DNA of 64,000 bases from Hyaloscypha bicolor E (lineage: Eukaryota > Ascomycota > Leotiomycetes > Helotiales > Hyaloscyphaceae): positions 5,743,952 to 5,807,951 of the forward strand of contig NW_020194684.1 of assembly GCF_002865645.1 (NCBI RefSeq), in the 5' to 3' direction. The notes under the pieces were generated by a model. It made no database searches. It was given only the letters and a program-made list of their open reading frames with translations, and was not told where the DNA came from. Shown piece by piece: positions 1 to 10,746 of the stretch (positions are counted from its first letter, which is position 1; each line of letters starts with the position of its first letter). Position numbers and translations under genes: made by a program.

Positions 1-222
1 ACACTTCAGGATCCAATCTCTGATATTCCTGCGATCCTTTTCGGGAAATGTGTCTGCTCCAGTACCCAAGAGATCGAGTGCAGAGAGTATGAAGAAGCCC
101 AGCATCATGCGGTTGGAGTCGGTGCTGGTATATTGAGTTGGCAGGAGCGTCTTTAGACATCGCTGCCAATACTTGATATGGCGCTCGATGTCAAGCTTTG
201 GCTCCTCCATCGCGACTGTCAT
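1..222 (-). CDS. CDC43: Protein geranylgeranyltransferase type I beta subunit, 5' part only
   Basis: The reverse strand from 222 to the window edge reads 74 codons without a stop. The segment has the N-terminal helix pattern of prenyltransferase beta subunits: a His-Ile-Lys-Tyr-Trp-Gln-Arg-Cys-Leu start, a Leu-Pro-x-x-Tyr-x-x-x-Asp-x-x-Arg stretch and then FFILSALDLL. In the family this is the start of the alpha-alpha barrel that binds geranylgeranyl diphosphate and prenylates CaaL-type Rho/Rac proteins. The GGTase-I subunit fits better than farnesyl- or Rab-geranylgeranyltransferase because of the spacing from RCL to the SALD motif. The first ATG at 222 follows a possible 3' splice site (ccacag at about 235-240), so an upstream exon may exist and the true start is uncertain. 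The zinc-binding part lies outside the window. It is divergent to ILM1. Confidence 0.8.
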   Translation of the reverse strand, partial: MTVAMEEPKLDIERHIKYWQRCLKTLLPTQYTSTDSNRMMLGFFILSALDLLGTGADTFPEKDRRNIRDWILKC

Positions 223-501
223 AATGTGCTCTTCCTGTGGAAATCAACAAACGAGAGCTCAGCTTCACTTCAACAGCAGGGCACCGGAACTTAGCGGGCT
301 GGACCCCTGAATATCTCGGACCGGATCAACATTCAACCTAAAAGAGACAGGGATCCTTGATTCTCGACCCAGATGTTTCACAAATTTGTACAGCTCACGC
401 GGCCGAGCATGACCATTATCGTGAAATATTCCACCAGCTCTCATTTAAAAAGCTCTTCCACCTCAGTGTCCTCTCTCAGCTTCCACTAGATAAACGTCAA
501 G

Positions 502-1130
502 ATGGCCCTCATCTCAGCAGCAACGATCATCACCTCCCTCTCACTTTTCCACATCACGCTCGCCTTCTTCTTCCTCACGAACCCGCAGACGATCGCAGAC
601 CAGACCCTCGTCTTTATACTCGGGGAAGCTATGGGCCTTGTACACCTCCACGTCCTCCCCCTTCAAACATTTCTAACAAGTTCACAGCCTTTCACTAGAT
701 CCTTCGATACCCAGTCTCCGGCGCTATCCTTCCTTGCAGCCGTGCTCTTCGCGGTAGGCATCACGGACCTGGTCTCCTGCTCGCTGCCGGAGGAAATCTC
801 GCAGTATCATTGGGGTTCACAAGGTACCACTTCCTTCCTTCCCCTCCTCCAAATTATCTCCCTAAGAGGCAAACAGCTCCAGTACGACTCGTCCTCTTCG
901 GCACCCTAGGCTTCTACTCCTACACCTTCAGTGACAGCTCGCCCATCTACGCTGCGAAGACATATAGTGCCAGCGCCTGGGGCGAGGGACTAAAGAACAG
1001 GGTGGTCTTCACGTGGGCATTTGTGGAGATGATTACGTGGTTTTGGGTGTTTGTTACGCTGAGGGAGGAAAGGAGGGATATGGCTATGCGGATAGCGGAA
1101 CGGAGGGCAGCCGAAGATGATAGATTATGA
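502..1130 (+). CDS. ILM1: Ilm1-family membrane protein
   Basis: Two exons, 502-823 and 877-1130, give 191 residues. The 53-bp intron splits a Gly-Ser-Gln-Ala-Pro-Val-Arg junction that is typical of the family. The protein starts MALISAATII and has four strongly hydrophobic segments (about residues 8-28, 35-52, 72-92 and 110-165 in two parts), then a charged, Arg/Glu-rich tail. Yeast Ilm1 (increased loss of mitochondrial DNA) is an ER-type membrane protein whose molecular role is unclear; mutants lose mtDNA more often. The sequence shows an intact small multi-spanning protein and nothing more specific about function. The 3' end faces MDM20 with about 150 bp between the stops. Family assignment is from recalled motif similarity (phrases such as SLFHITLAFFFLTNPQTIAD). 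Confidence 0.88.
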
Positions 1131-1283
1131 TTGTGACACAAGAGAATTGGCCAACATTGAATTTTGCTTATGAATAATGCATGGGACTCACCTTTCCGTG
1201 AAAATCTCCGACGTCGTCATGGGAATTAAAGGAGTATTTTCTCTATTTGGATTGGTACGTATCTGGCCCAGCTTCTTCCATGT

Positions 1284-4200
1284 TTATGGCTTGGTGGGAG
1301 GGGCTTTGAGTAATGAAAACCCAATCACCGAGTCTCTCCAGCTCTCAACAATCTCGCCGGCCCATTCCTCCAAGAAATTCTCATCTAGAAGCGCCCTCAG
1401 AGAACTCACTACAGTCACATTTACTTCATCATCAACATCCTCTTGTGGCTCCGGCAGCGCACACTCCAGCACCTTGTCGATCCAACCACCTTCGTCAAGC
1501 CCTTTCTTGACAACAGCACACTTATCACCCACCAGATGCAGCAATTTCCGAGCAACTTCTTCTACCTTGGTGCTAGCTTCCTTCTGCTTCGCAACAAAGT
1601 CTTTGCCCTGTTTTGACAAATATTTGCAGAAGTTCACAATCGTTCTGCCAACTTCATGTGCGGTATATAACGCATGCAGCGTATTTCCAAACGCAGGAAC
1701 CGGCTCCTTCAAGTTATCGACAAGCATCAGTTGCTCTTTGAGGCTCTCAACCAGATCATTGTTATACTTATCCAGCAAGCCCTGAAAATCAGTCTCTGCC
1801 CATTGACCCTGGTCGCGTGTTGTCCTCAGGATAAGAGCCATGGCATGATAAGTATCCGTCGCAAGCTCCTCGGAGCGAGTCATGCCTTCGGATCCCACCT
1901 TTGCAGACGGATTTTGTTTTTCAGAGTCAAGATATTGCTTCAACCACAAGTGAAGCAGTTCTTTCTCTTGAGCGACGTTAGATGAAGGGTCTACGATAAG
2001 CATCAGCTTCTCGGCGGCGAGGTTCGCCCGACATCGGTTGGCCTGAGCCAGGTCAGCGGCGAACTGAATTTAAGAAGGAGGAGACAACGTACTGAAAGCC
2101 TGGGAGTATATCGACTGAGTTCTTCGAATCTTGGGCCACGGCTGGCCTCGAAGTTTGGGAAGGAGTCATAGTCAAGGTTATCGGAGAATTCAGTTTCTGG
2201 AAATTCCGTATTATGTGCTGAGTTTTGGTCAGCTCCGGTCAAATACAAGATTTCCGGGGAGGCAGCTTACGGATAAGGTCAAAGCCATTAGAGATTTCTG
2301 TCAACGGGGTACCAGGTTCTGTCAGACGAGACATTTTCCTGCTCTCAATGACAGACATTGCTGCAGAGATGCTATGAGTCAGCCTCTCGGAAACCTCTCT
2401 CATCTCGAAAATTGAATTATAGCTTCCGTGCTTGAAAGATAGCCAGGAATTCTTTGTAATATTCTTGCGTGAGATCTGGTAAAGCTTTTGTTGTTCTTGG
2501 AGATGTTCCAGAGGCGTTCGTTGTTTCGACGAGACTTCTGTAGATTGACTTGATGCGTGAGGATGCAGTGAAGAAAGTCGGTCGAATATAGTGTACGGTA
2601 AGGTGTCGAGCTGGATGTTTTTCGGGGCGAGACGGTGGTACGCTCTCATTGCAAGATTTCCACATCCTAAGTACTTGTATAACCTGACCAACATGAGGGA
2701 TATTTGGAAATTATGCTTGGAGTGCAGCCAAGCATTTTCCAATAATACTGTAGCTTGCAAAGCGTACGTTGTTGATGCCCTATTCAGAGGTTCTGTGCCC
2801 ATGTCTGCATCAATCAAGGAAAGTTTGATAAGGCACATGGCGGCCAGGATACTAAGATCATCCGCTGGATGTTGATCGGTTTTCAGAAGCGTTTTAGATA
2901 TTCGTCCGCCGTCATCCATAGCACATCTGTATGACTGAATGGCTTTTCTGGCCGCGTTCTCAAGACAGGGTTTGCACGTTAGCCCACATGGCTGGGAGCA
3001 GGAGGTACAGTTGAAATCAACTTGAGCTTTGATCGGACTCTGTCTTCGCTCGTATTCTGGCAGAGCACATGTCACAAGATACCTCAATTTGTAGGTATTG
3101 ACAACTTGTGTAATCTGTCCCGCCGTAGAAAGCTGTAGTAACATTGTCAGCAGGGGAACGGGAGGCATTTGGCAAAATTCGAAGCAGGCGAACTTTGATT
3201 AAGACTTTCAATGCAATAAGAATTCAACGTGAAATGGGGATTTACATCTTCCTTAGTTGGATATTGCCCGTCTCCGATCTTTTCGGAGTCCGAAAAGACA
3301 GTGTTGCTCTTTAAAATCTCCAACAGCTGCTTGCGTTCATCGGAATTCAAACCCTCAACAAATGGTCTGAGATCATTGTACGCAGTACTTGCTTTCCCAT
3401 ATCTCTGAAGATATTTGACTATGGCGGTCACCTTCCCCTGCTGGGAGCTGCAGAATGCGGTACTGCTATCGAAAAAGAGTTTCACCTGGGCGAGCGAGGC
3501 GTTTCGACTCCAGCTTTTGTCAATTCCAGAAGTTGGGTTGAGATGAGCCTCTACTTCAGCCTGGGCTTGACACGTGTACCTTGAATAAATTTAGTCAGTA
3601 TGGAAAACAGGGGAAGGAGGGCCCAACGTACTGGCTGCTACCCAGCTCGACTGCAGAACGAATGTATGCTTCCCAAACAATCCAATCACTCAACCTAGAT
3701 TCTGGAAGCTGAGAAGACTCGTCCTTCGTTCGTGCTCGTTTGAGCAGAGTTCCTGTCGTGTCAAACAGCTCTTGCCATTGCTTAGCAGCTTCCATTAACT
3801 GCAGTCTCGTCCTCCATAGTTGCCACTCGCCTTTCGCGACTGCTGATTCGGATCCTAGCTGGGAACTTTGCAGATACCCTAGTCGTTGTTCTGGCTTACC
3901 GTAGGCTTCTGCGATTCTGTCAAGTAGTAGTAGTTCTTGTGGGGTCTGGATAGACCGAGTTGGAAGCTGCTTTTGATCCTTCCCAGAGTAATTTAGTAAA
4001 AATATTCCACCGAGGGTTTGCATCCGACGTACCTTGGCTTCTCGAGTTGAACCAGCAAGTTTGCCTATCGTGCCTAATGCCAATCCTCCCCAGATCTTCT
4101 TCTGGTTTTCTGGACATTTTTTAGATGCCTGAGGAGTGTGAGCTATGTAAAATTACTTAAGAGCCAGAAAGTTACCGAAAATAAGAACATCATCGTGATA

Positions 4201-4874
4201 TTCCAAAATATATATGAATGATTTTTGGGGAAATTCTTCTCGAGACTGTTGGCAATCTACAACGTCCCTGTCAGAAATGGTTTGCAGGACAGGGCTAGCC
4301 AAGTGCTAGAGACAAAGCTTGCATATCACAGTAAGAGCGACTGACCTGCCGCGCATGATCAAGAGCACCTTTGGACAAGCAAGCTTGAAAGCATTTCAAG
4401 CTCAATTCCTCATCCTTTGGCGAAGCCTTGACACACTGCCATCTTAGTTGGCCGATAATTCTCTCCCACGTCTCGTTTGACTGAGGCAGAACCTCATCCA
4501 GAGCTTCATCGTACAACTCAATAGCCTCAATATCCGAGAGCGGCGGGTTTTTCTCCGGCAACTCTTCCAAATGAAGCAAGACTGCAGATTTTTCAGGTAA
4601 TTGAGGTGAGCGAGACCGAATGTATATCTTCAAAGACTGGGAGAGGATGGTTAGCTGTTGCGAAAATGTAGCAAAAGTCACGTGCATTTTGTCAAACGCT
4701 CGAGCACGCTCTCAAGGAACAAAATGGCTCTATCGGCGTCCCACTCACCTCCAGATAATCAGTATGCCGCTTTGCTAGCCTTTTGTCGACGAGCTTCAAC
4801 GCCTGCTTGAAGTTGTTGGCTTCGATGGCATTCCATATCGGGGCGTCCTGGGTCGCTCGAAGCTGGCCCGCCAT
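1284..4874 (-). CDS. MDM20: NatB N-terminal acetyltransferase auxiliary subunit (Mdm20/NAA25)
   Basis: Nine exons on the reverse strand: 4874-4749, 4636-4346, 4256-4176, 4128-4033, 3966-3632, 3579-3246, 3132-2271, 2217-2093 and 2042-1284. They join in frame to 1002 residues, the family's usual size. All introns have GT..AG ends and are 47-113 bp. The N-terminus (IWNAIEANNFKQALKLVDKR) and the central ENAWLHSKHNFQISLMLVRLY and NIQLDTLPYTIFDRL segments match the TPR-repeat scaffold of NatB, which anchors the catalytic Naa20 on ribosomes and supports acetylation of Met-Asp/Glu/Asn starts, including actin and tropomyosin. A CxxC..CxxC-like stretch (CTSCSQPCGLTCKPC) sits in exon 7. An in-frame ATG 13 codons upstream (4913) is an alternative start. 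No catalytic GNAT domain is expected or seen. Confidence 0.92.
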
Positions 4875-5339
4875 CTTGCACGTCTTTTGCACGCTCCTTC
4901 TCTCCTTGCTCAAGGACCATGCGGCTTGGTGGTCACACTTTGGCTGTCACGCTAGATCTGACGCAGCCCCATGGAGTTGTGCCAGGTGTTAGAGGTGAAG
5001 CATCACCTAAATTTTGTGTGGAGGGAAATCATTGGAGGGTTTTGGTGTGCCGCCGCCTCTCCAAGCGAGCTTTTGGGGAACGCCAACTTAGCCTTTCCAC
5101 GCCTTCCAAGTGACTTGAATTCGAGTTCATAAACCAAAGTTTGAGCATTTGAATTTGACTCCTTATTATTGTTATTATCATATCTTGCCGGTTGCAGCCT
5201 CTGGCGTCATTCCATTTTCTGACAGAAATCTTTCGGCTCCTTTCGTATGCTCTGCTTGCAAGTCCCAGCGGACAAAGGCAACTCCTCTTTGGCAACCCGT
5301 TTCCCCCTCTCGGCTAAGCTTAAAATCACCTAGTAATTA
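4875..5339. other. Intergenic stretch upstream of MDM20
   Basis: This holds the MDM20 5' flank and then AT-rich sequence leading to the inverted-repeat element. I see no coding potential beyond short shadow frames. Confidence 0.5.
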
Positions 5340-5562
5340 CCCGTTCGTACCTCCCACCAGTTACCACTGGTGGTTCGTGAAAGCGACTGGGCATATAGCG
5401 ACTGGATCACCTTTTAAATTAGTGTTCTTTGCTAAATTTGTAGCATAGACTAGCACAGATTAGTTGGCTAGAAGTACTTCCTATACAAATTTACTGTGTG
5501 AAATACTTGGCCCAGTCGCTTTCACGAACCACCAGTGGTAACTGGTGGGAGGTACGAACGGG
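5340..5562. mobile_element. MITE-like element with 53-bp terminal inverted repeats and TA target duplication
   Basis: The left arm 5340-5392 (starting CCCGTTCGTACC) and right arm 5510-5562 are reverse complements of each other over about 53 bp. TA dinucleotides at 5338-5339 and 5563-5564 flank them, as expected for Tc1/mariner-type target duplications. Each arm contains its own palindrome, CCACCAGT-TACC-ACTGGTGG. The 117-bp core is AT-rich and non-coding, with a second copy of the arm-end word AGCGACTGG just inside the left arm. No transposase is encoded, so this would be a non-autonomous copy. Confidence 0.8.
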
Positions 5563-5691
5563 TAGAGGGGGGACACCTGCAACTTTCTATCATTCGTGAG
5601 GCATCCGAGGCGTTGAAAATTAGCCCCGCTATCGACTTATTGTACAGCCTAGTTTGCATATAATTACAGATTTCGCCACATCACGCTATGC

Positions 5692-6402
5692 TCACGAGAA
5701 CCACGATTTCCCATCCTTGCGCTTTTCCTCCTTCCTTTCCGTTAGCTATCGATATGTCAGCTATGCGCATTGGTAAGCGTTGGGATCTGCCGGCTGAAGG
5801 TTCGGTTTCAACAATTGAAATTCGAAGCTGAGGGAGAGAGAGGCATCTGAAACCTGGTTCGGAACTTGGGACCCATAGAAAGAGTCCATGATTAAAAAAA
5901 CTCAAGAAACCTTAACAGGTACCAAGGCATCTGGGGGTAAGCAAGGAGCGACCAGAGAAATAGAAGACACACCCATTGCTTCTTGCAATCTCGGTATGCT
6001 CTGAATCAATGTCAGTAACATGTTCTAAATTGGTGAAGTGTAATGAAGATGAGATTACAAAATCTTCCTGGGATCCAGACTCCCAAGAAAGAGATCTGAC
6101 GCGGGGAGTGATGGCAAGAGCTGAGATCGAATACTCACTGAAAGTAATCCGCACACATCTCTCGATCCCCGCCATTTCGATGCAAACATTTGAGACTCCT
6201 CGACGCAGCTTCCTGACAGGGGTCGAAAAATTCCCCAGGACGTTTGCTGTAGAGCTCAATATCAGTCCAGATCCTGTTGCCACACGCGGCACATATCGAG
6301 GTGAGATGCTGCAAGAAAATTTAACTACCTTTGGAACTTCTCACTGGTCTTCGAGTCCCATGGGGTTTCCTCCGGGGCGTCTTTTGATGACATGGCCGAC
6401 AT
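5692..6402 (-). CDS. COX23: Mitochondrial intermembrane-space twin CX9C protein Cox23
   Basis: Four exons, 6402-6329, 6246-6139, 6000-5973 and 5745-5692, join in frame to 87 residues; the introns are 82, 138 and 227 bp. The product has the Cox23/CHCHD7 signature: FFDPCQEAASRSLKCLHRN followed by [20 protein letters not shown]. Cysteines at residues 35/45 and 56/66 form two CX9C pairs, which the Mia40 relay oxidises in the intermembrane space. The tail is basic (Lys/Arg/Glu-rich) and ends in SWFS. Cox23 is needed for cytochrome c oxidase assembly, with a proposed link to copper delivery. An ATG at 6393 is an alternative start. The third exon is only 28 bp. Recognition of the family is firm; the last intron is inferred because the C-terminal tail then matches the family. 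Confidence 0.85.
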
Positions 6403-8025
6403 TCGAAAGGGTTGTCGAGCTGTGTCATTCATGGAGGCGTTCCAGAAGATCTTGAAAGCTCCGCGGCCTCGTCTAAATTTGGCGTGTCTTGGCGCTCGGC
6501 TACGTATCCACACGAACAGGGGTCGTTATCGCCGTACAGAGAAAGTGAGCCTTGCAGCGACTATGCAGCCGTTGACACTTCTGCTCACAAAACTCACCTC
6601 CACGTTACATTTCACGTAAGGCTTCGTATTTCAACTCGACGATCTCACTGTATAGCACCGCACTCGGTCCGGCTGTCGAGACTAAGTCGTTGAGCCTCCA
6701 TCTGCCAGAGGCACCAGCGGGCTCAGTGGCACTTTCGTATCTTTCCTCAGGGGAGGAGACTGTGGCAGCAGCTCCTGGTTGGGTCTCCCGGCAAATCGGA
6801 ATCCTTGGGAGCAGAGCTCAGCATCTCTCGCAACGTCCTTGATCCCCGCATTTTCCTGGCAGTTCTTCTTTCAGAACTTCAAGCACTGCAAGGCCTGTGC
6901 TTGCAGCCACAGTGGGTGGTTGGCCCAACTGCAATGAACAGCAAAATGTGGCCTGACAGATAGGTCCCGTGGCTGCAACTGGCCTCATGAGAGTTTAGAC
7001 GTTTGAAGAGGCTTGTGCTTAAGGCTGGGCGCTGCGTCCGTTAACGGCGGATGCAAAGCAAGTCAAGCGAAGCCTAAGCAAGCCTCTCACTAGTCTCGAT
7101 AGCCTTTATCATTTCCCATTCCATATCGGGACAAGAAATCCAGTAGGTCTGAGAGCTCCCCGCTTTGGTCCACCTGTGATACATTAGCTCTCCGCACCTG
7201 CTCTGAAAGTCCTCCACTTTTGCTTCAACGTGTCTCCATAATCGGCGTCTGATTCTCAATGTTCAACCGTTTATCGTCACTTCGAGCATGGCATGTGCAA
7301 AGGTGCCGCCATGGCGCTTTACCTTGCATCTGTGGCTAAACTTGATCTGTGCTAAGCCCCCGATTGGCATATAGCTCACGCAAACGTTGAATTACCACGT
7401 TGTCTCGGCCCAGTCTGAACTCTCAGTGTTCAGTCCTATCCGTTTCAAGAAAGACTTTCCATGCAATAGGTCTGGCAGCACTACAGAACCCTGCACGCCC
7501 ATCCAATTACTGCTGGAAACTCTGGTTTGGTATCGTCTGTGAAATTTGGCCCAGGCGTCGAGTATGACGGCCAGAAACAATAATCAACTTATTCAATACG
7601 CAGCCGATAAGGGGCTTCGGCAGGAGTGACGGCAAGCGAAAGATCGTGAGACTTCTCCACAGTTATTGCCACAAGAGTGAACAGAGAGCTGTAGAAGCTG
7701 CTGCAAGAAGTGTGGGGAGGGAGAAACCAAACAAGGGCATACTGGATCGAAGCATCAAGGACGTGCAAAACTCACGGTTGATCAATCCGTAGCGAATTTC
7801 CAAGGTCGGATTGCATACGTCGAGGAAAGAAGGACTGAGGACTCACTCCCCTGTGCGGTGGTGTCAGGTCTATCACTGAGAGTCCCCATATAAGAGAGCA
7901 AAGCAGCACTAGCTGACCGCCCACCATCAACATCTTCCTATCACCCTTTTCATAACAAAGTCAAGATCGCCTCGCCGAACGTTCATTACCATTCCTATAT
8001 ATCAAAGAATCTTCGGGTAATCATT
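6403..8025. other. Long intergenic region without a supported gene
   Basis: About 1.6 kb. Short reverse-strand open frames at 7074-7259 and 7392-7580 look slightly protein-like (for example WMGVQGSVVLPDLL) but have no start, splice structure or family I recognise. The right end is the likely promoter of the dioxygenase-like gene. Confidence 0.4.
7886..7896 (+). promoter_or_regulatory. Possible TATA element of the dioxygenase-like gene
   Basis: CATATAAGAG lies about 460 bp before the ATG at 8357 and about 100 bp before a pyrimidine-rich leader. A likely leader intron follows, with a donor GTGAGT at 8026 and an acceptor TTCTAACATCTTCAG ending at 8331. The placement is consistent, but this is a motif call only. 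Confidence 0.35.
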
Positions 8026-8356
8026 GTGAGTGTCAAACCCTTCTTCCTATTGCTACCGAGCTCGAAAGGTCTCGGGTTTTGGCCAGTGATCCATGGGGAG
8101 AGCGTCCGCTCGGCGCCAGCTTTGGGTTGTATCAAGGATTTGCAAGACGGCTCAGAGCATCCGGTCTTCCTTTATCAGAAACCTCTTCTTCTCTTTACTC
8201 TCTTCTATTCTTTCGTCCAAAGGCTACACTTCCATATTCTGCACCAGACACATTCTTATTCTTCCCCTTCTCAAGATCTTGCAGCACTCGAAGCAGAATC
8301 CTGCACATGAGTGGTCTTCTAACATCTTCAGATAACGCCCATCCTCAAACGAAGAA

Positions 8357-9592
8357 ATGGCCACCCCTGATATATATGTCCAGCCTGGGACACCAAATCC
8401 TTTATTTGAAAAGATCGTCAACTCCCCCCGACTCAACCCCTCGCCAAAGGAAACACAAGAATCTTTGAAGCGCTCCTTTGCTAAGTACCTCGCCAGCGAC
8501 AATGTGTCACCCCCTGTGGGGAAGCTTTTTGATCCGACCAAACATCTCACGTTTGAGGAGCCAACATATATCCACACCATGGAGGATATCGGCTACCCCT
8601 CCAGCAACGGCGTTTCTCCTGTCGCTGTCTCCGAACCGTTCCGCCTGTTCAGCGAAGATGCTGTCAACATCATGAGAAGCGAGATCCTCGACCCCGAAGT
8701 TCAAGAGAAATACAGCTATACATCGGACATCGCTCCCAAGCAAATTCGCGGCTATGCACCAAAATAAGTCTTCACTGAGATGATCTTGGCATCCTATTAC
8801 TGACAACATGCAGGCATGCCAAATTTATATTCGAGGCTTGGAAGCATCCAGAAACCCTGTCAATCATATCCAAGATCGCTGGGGTCGAGCTGGTCCCTGT
8901 TATGGATTATGAAATTGGACACATCAACATGTCTGTTCCTGGAAAGAAGCAACAATACGATAAGGAAGTTTTGATTTCAGAAGAGGACGAGGAAGCCATC
9001 GTCGGGTGGCACAGAGATAGTTATCCTTTCGTCTGCGTGTTAATGATGAGCGATACCACTGGTATGATCGGAGGTGAGACAGCTTTGAGAACAGGCACTG
9101 GCGAGATCAAGAAAGTTCGTGGTCCGCAGAAAGTAAGCAATCGCACGATCACACGAATGATGTCTTCTAACATGACTCTAGGGATGCGCCGTCGTCCTTC
9201 AAGGTCGTTATATAGACCACCAAGCCCTTCGAGCCTTCGGCGGTCAAGAACGCATCACCATGGTCACTTCTTTCAGGCCACGTTCACCCCGTGTTCGGGA
9301 TGATACAGTCCTGAACACTGTCCGTCCAATTTCAAACCTGTCCGATTTGTATGGCCAGGCAGTTGAATATCAACTCGAGAACGCAGAGTCTCGCATAAGG
9401 CACATGCTCAGAAACATCCGCGAGTCGATGAAGGCTGGAGCTACGGATGTTCGGTCCATCAAGTCTTTCCTCGACTTCGAGATCAAGACCCTTTCTCATC
9501 TCAATAAAGAGATTGTCGAGGAGTCCATGGTTAAGAAAGGATGTGTGGGCGAAGCGTGTGTGGAGGCCAACAAACGCAAGAAAATCGAGTAA
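8357..9592 (+). CDS. 2-oxoglutarate/Fe(II) dioxygenase-like protein
   Basis: Exons 8357-8763, 8814-9132 and 9182-9592 give 378 residues. The middle of the protein shows a metal-site pattern: GWHRDSYPF (His202-x-Asp204), then a conserved MIGGETAL turn, and QGRYIDHQALRAF with a distal His255, followed by an arginine-bearing strand (TMVTSFRPRS) where the 2-oxoglutarate carboxylate would bind. This is the jelly-roll arrangement of Fe2OG oxygenases. The substrate is unknown; similar proteins are common and uncharacterised in filamentous fungi. The oddity is intron 1 (8764-8813): it begins ATAAGT instead of GTAAGT, and reading through it meets TAA at once, yet splicing there joins the frames perfectly. 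It is either a rare AT..AG intron or a damaged donor. The C-terminus is helical and ends Lys-Lys-Ile-Glu. Confidence 0.75.
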
Positions 9593-10746
9593 CTGAAGTG
9601 ATGATGCGAGGGCCAGGCATCGCCAAGCTTGGATGCTCACGAATCTTTTTTGGCGTTGACTCATGTTATTTGTCTTGCCAAGTATGCTTTGGCCTTTCGA
9701 GTACTCATGAACTTTAGAGTTTGCTTTTAACTTTTACTAGTAATCGCGTTTGGACTTTCTTGCTCTGTTCTGACTTAGCGACTGAGCGGAGATTTTGCAC
9801 TTGCGGTCTGATCAATTTGAATTTAACTTGCCAATAGAATGCGTGTTTTAGTAATGTGATCTAGGAATGTGTGACATAGAAGCGTCGTTGGCCCTTCAAA
9901 CTTGGCTCCTGAAGAGAATCCTCACATTGTCACACTTCTGGTTGGACGAGGGCTGGCCACGTCTGCAGCAGACACTGTCAACCTCGTTGGATGACACGCG
10001 ACCATCTTGAGAAGAGCACAGCGGCACCCAACCAGGAGAGCAAGGCTGCCATGCAATAAGGGTTTGGTGCAGAGACTTGCATAGAACCAAAAGATTGAAG
10101 GACATGCCTGGTTGTCTGAGCTCAAGCTCTGCTCGGATTGCAGAAGCGGCTGCTTTCACCCCAAGTTCAGGTATATACCTTTGGCGGGCATCTTCCCCCG
10201 GTTTCGTCAAGCAAAAATCCCCGTTGCAAGTCGTATTCACTCATCTACTCGTGATCTCGGTGAACGTGAAGTGTGAAGTGAATGGTGTAATAATAGAAAT
10301 TCCCAAAATTGGGGAGGTTGGAATTTTCTCGGCCAATCAAAGTGCTTGGTTGTCAAAATTCGGGAGGTTGGATTATTTTTTAACGAACCACAGCGCTTTG
10401 TTCTTAAAATTGTGATTTTGGGTGCTATTGTTGTCATTCGCCACAATGCTCGCAAGCCCGAGGCGAGGCTATCTGCTTCGGTAAACTGGCCAGATTGTGC
10501 CTAGCGTGACGTTTCGACGCGGATCCCAGCCTGATAAAGATTCCATCAACCTCAACCTTTCAACTTCCATTACACAATACAACAACCATCGACCACAGCT
10601 CGACGCGACGAGCATCTCCCTTCCCCCAGACGCTTTTTGTCTGCGTTGGGAGGAACAGCGAATACTTATCACTTTTATTTCGAAGCGCCTTGCGTTACGC
10701 CGTTGCCGCCGAGCCGTTACTGGTACCCAACCTTCACTTACACACA
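9593..10746. other. Intergenic region with a degenerate direct repeat
   Basis: About 1.15 kb without a gene. At about 10303-10375 a word close to CAAAATTSGGGAGGTTGGA occurs twice, about 50 bp apart. The right end is the promoter and leader of the RING gene. Confidence 0.4.

Noticed and set aside
5976..6455. 159-codon + frame
   Set aside because: It lies antisense to COX23, whose twin CX9C motif and splice sites are specific.
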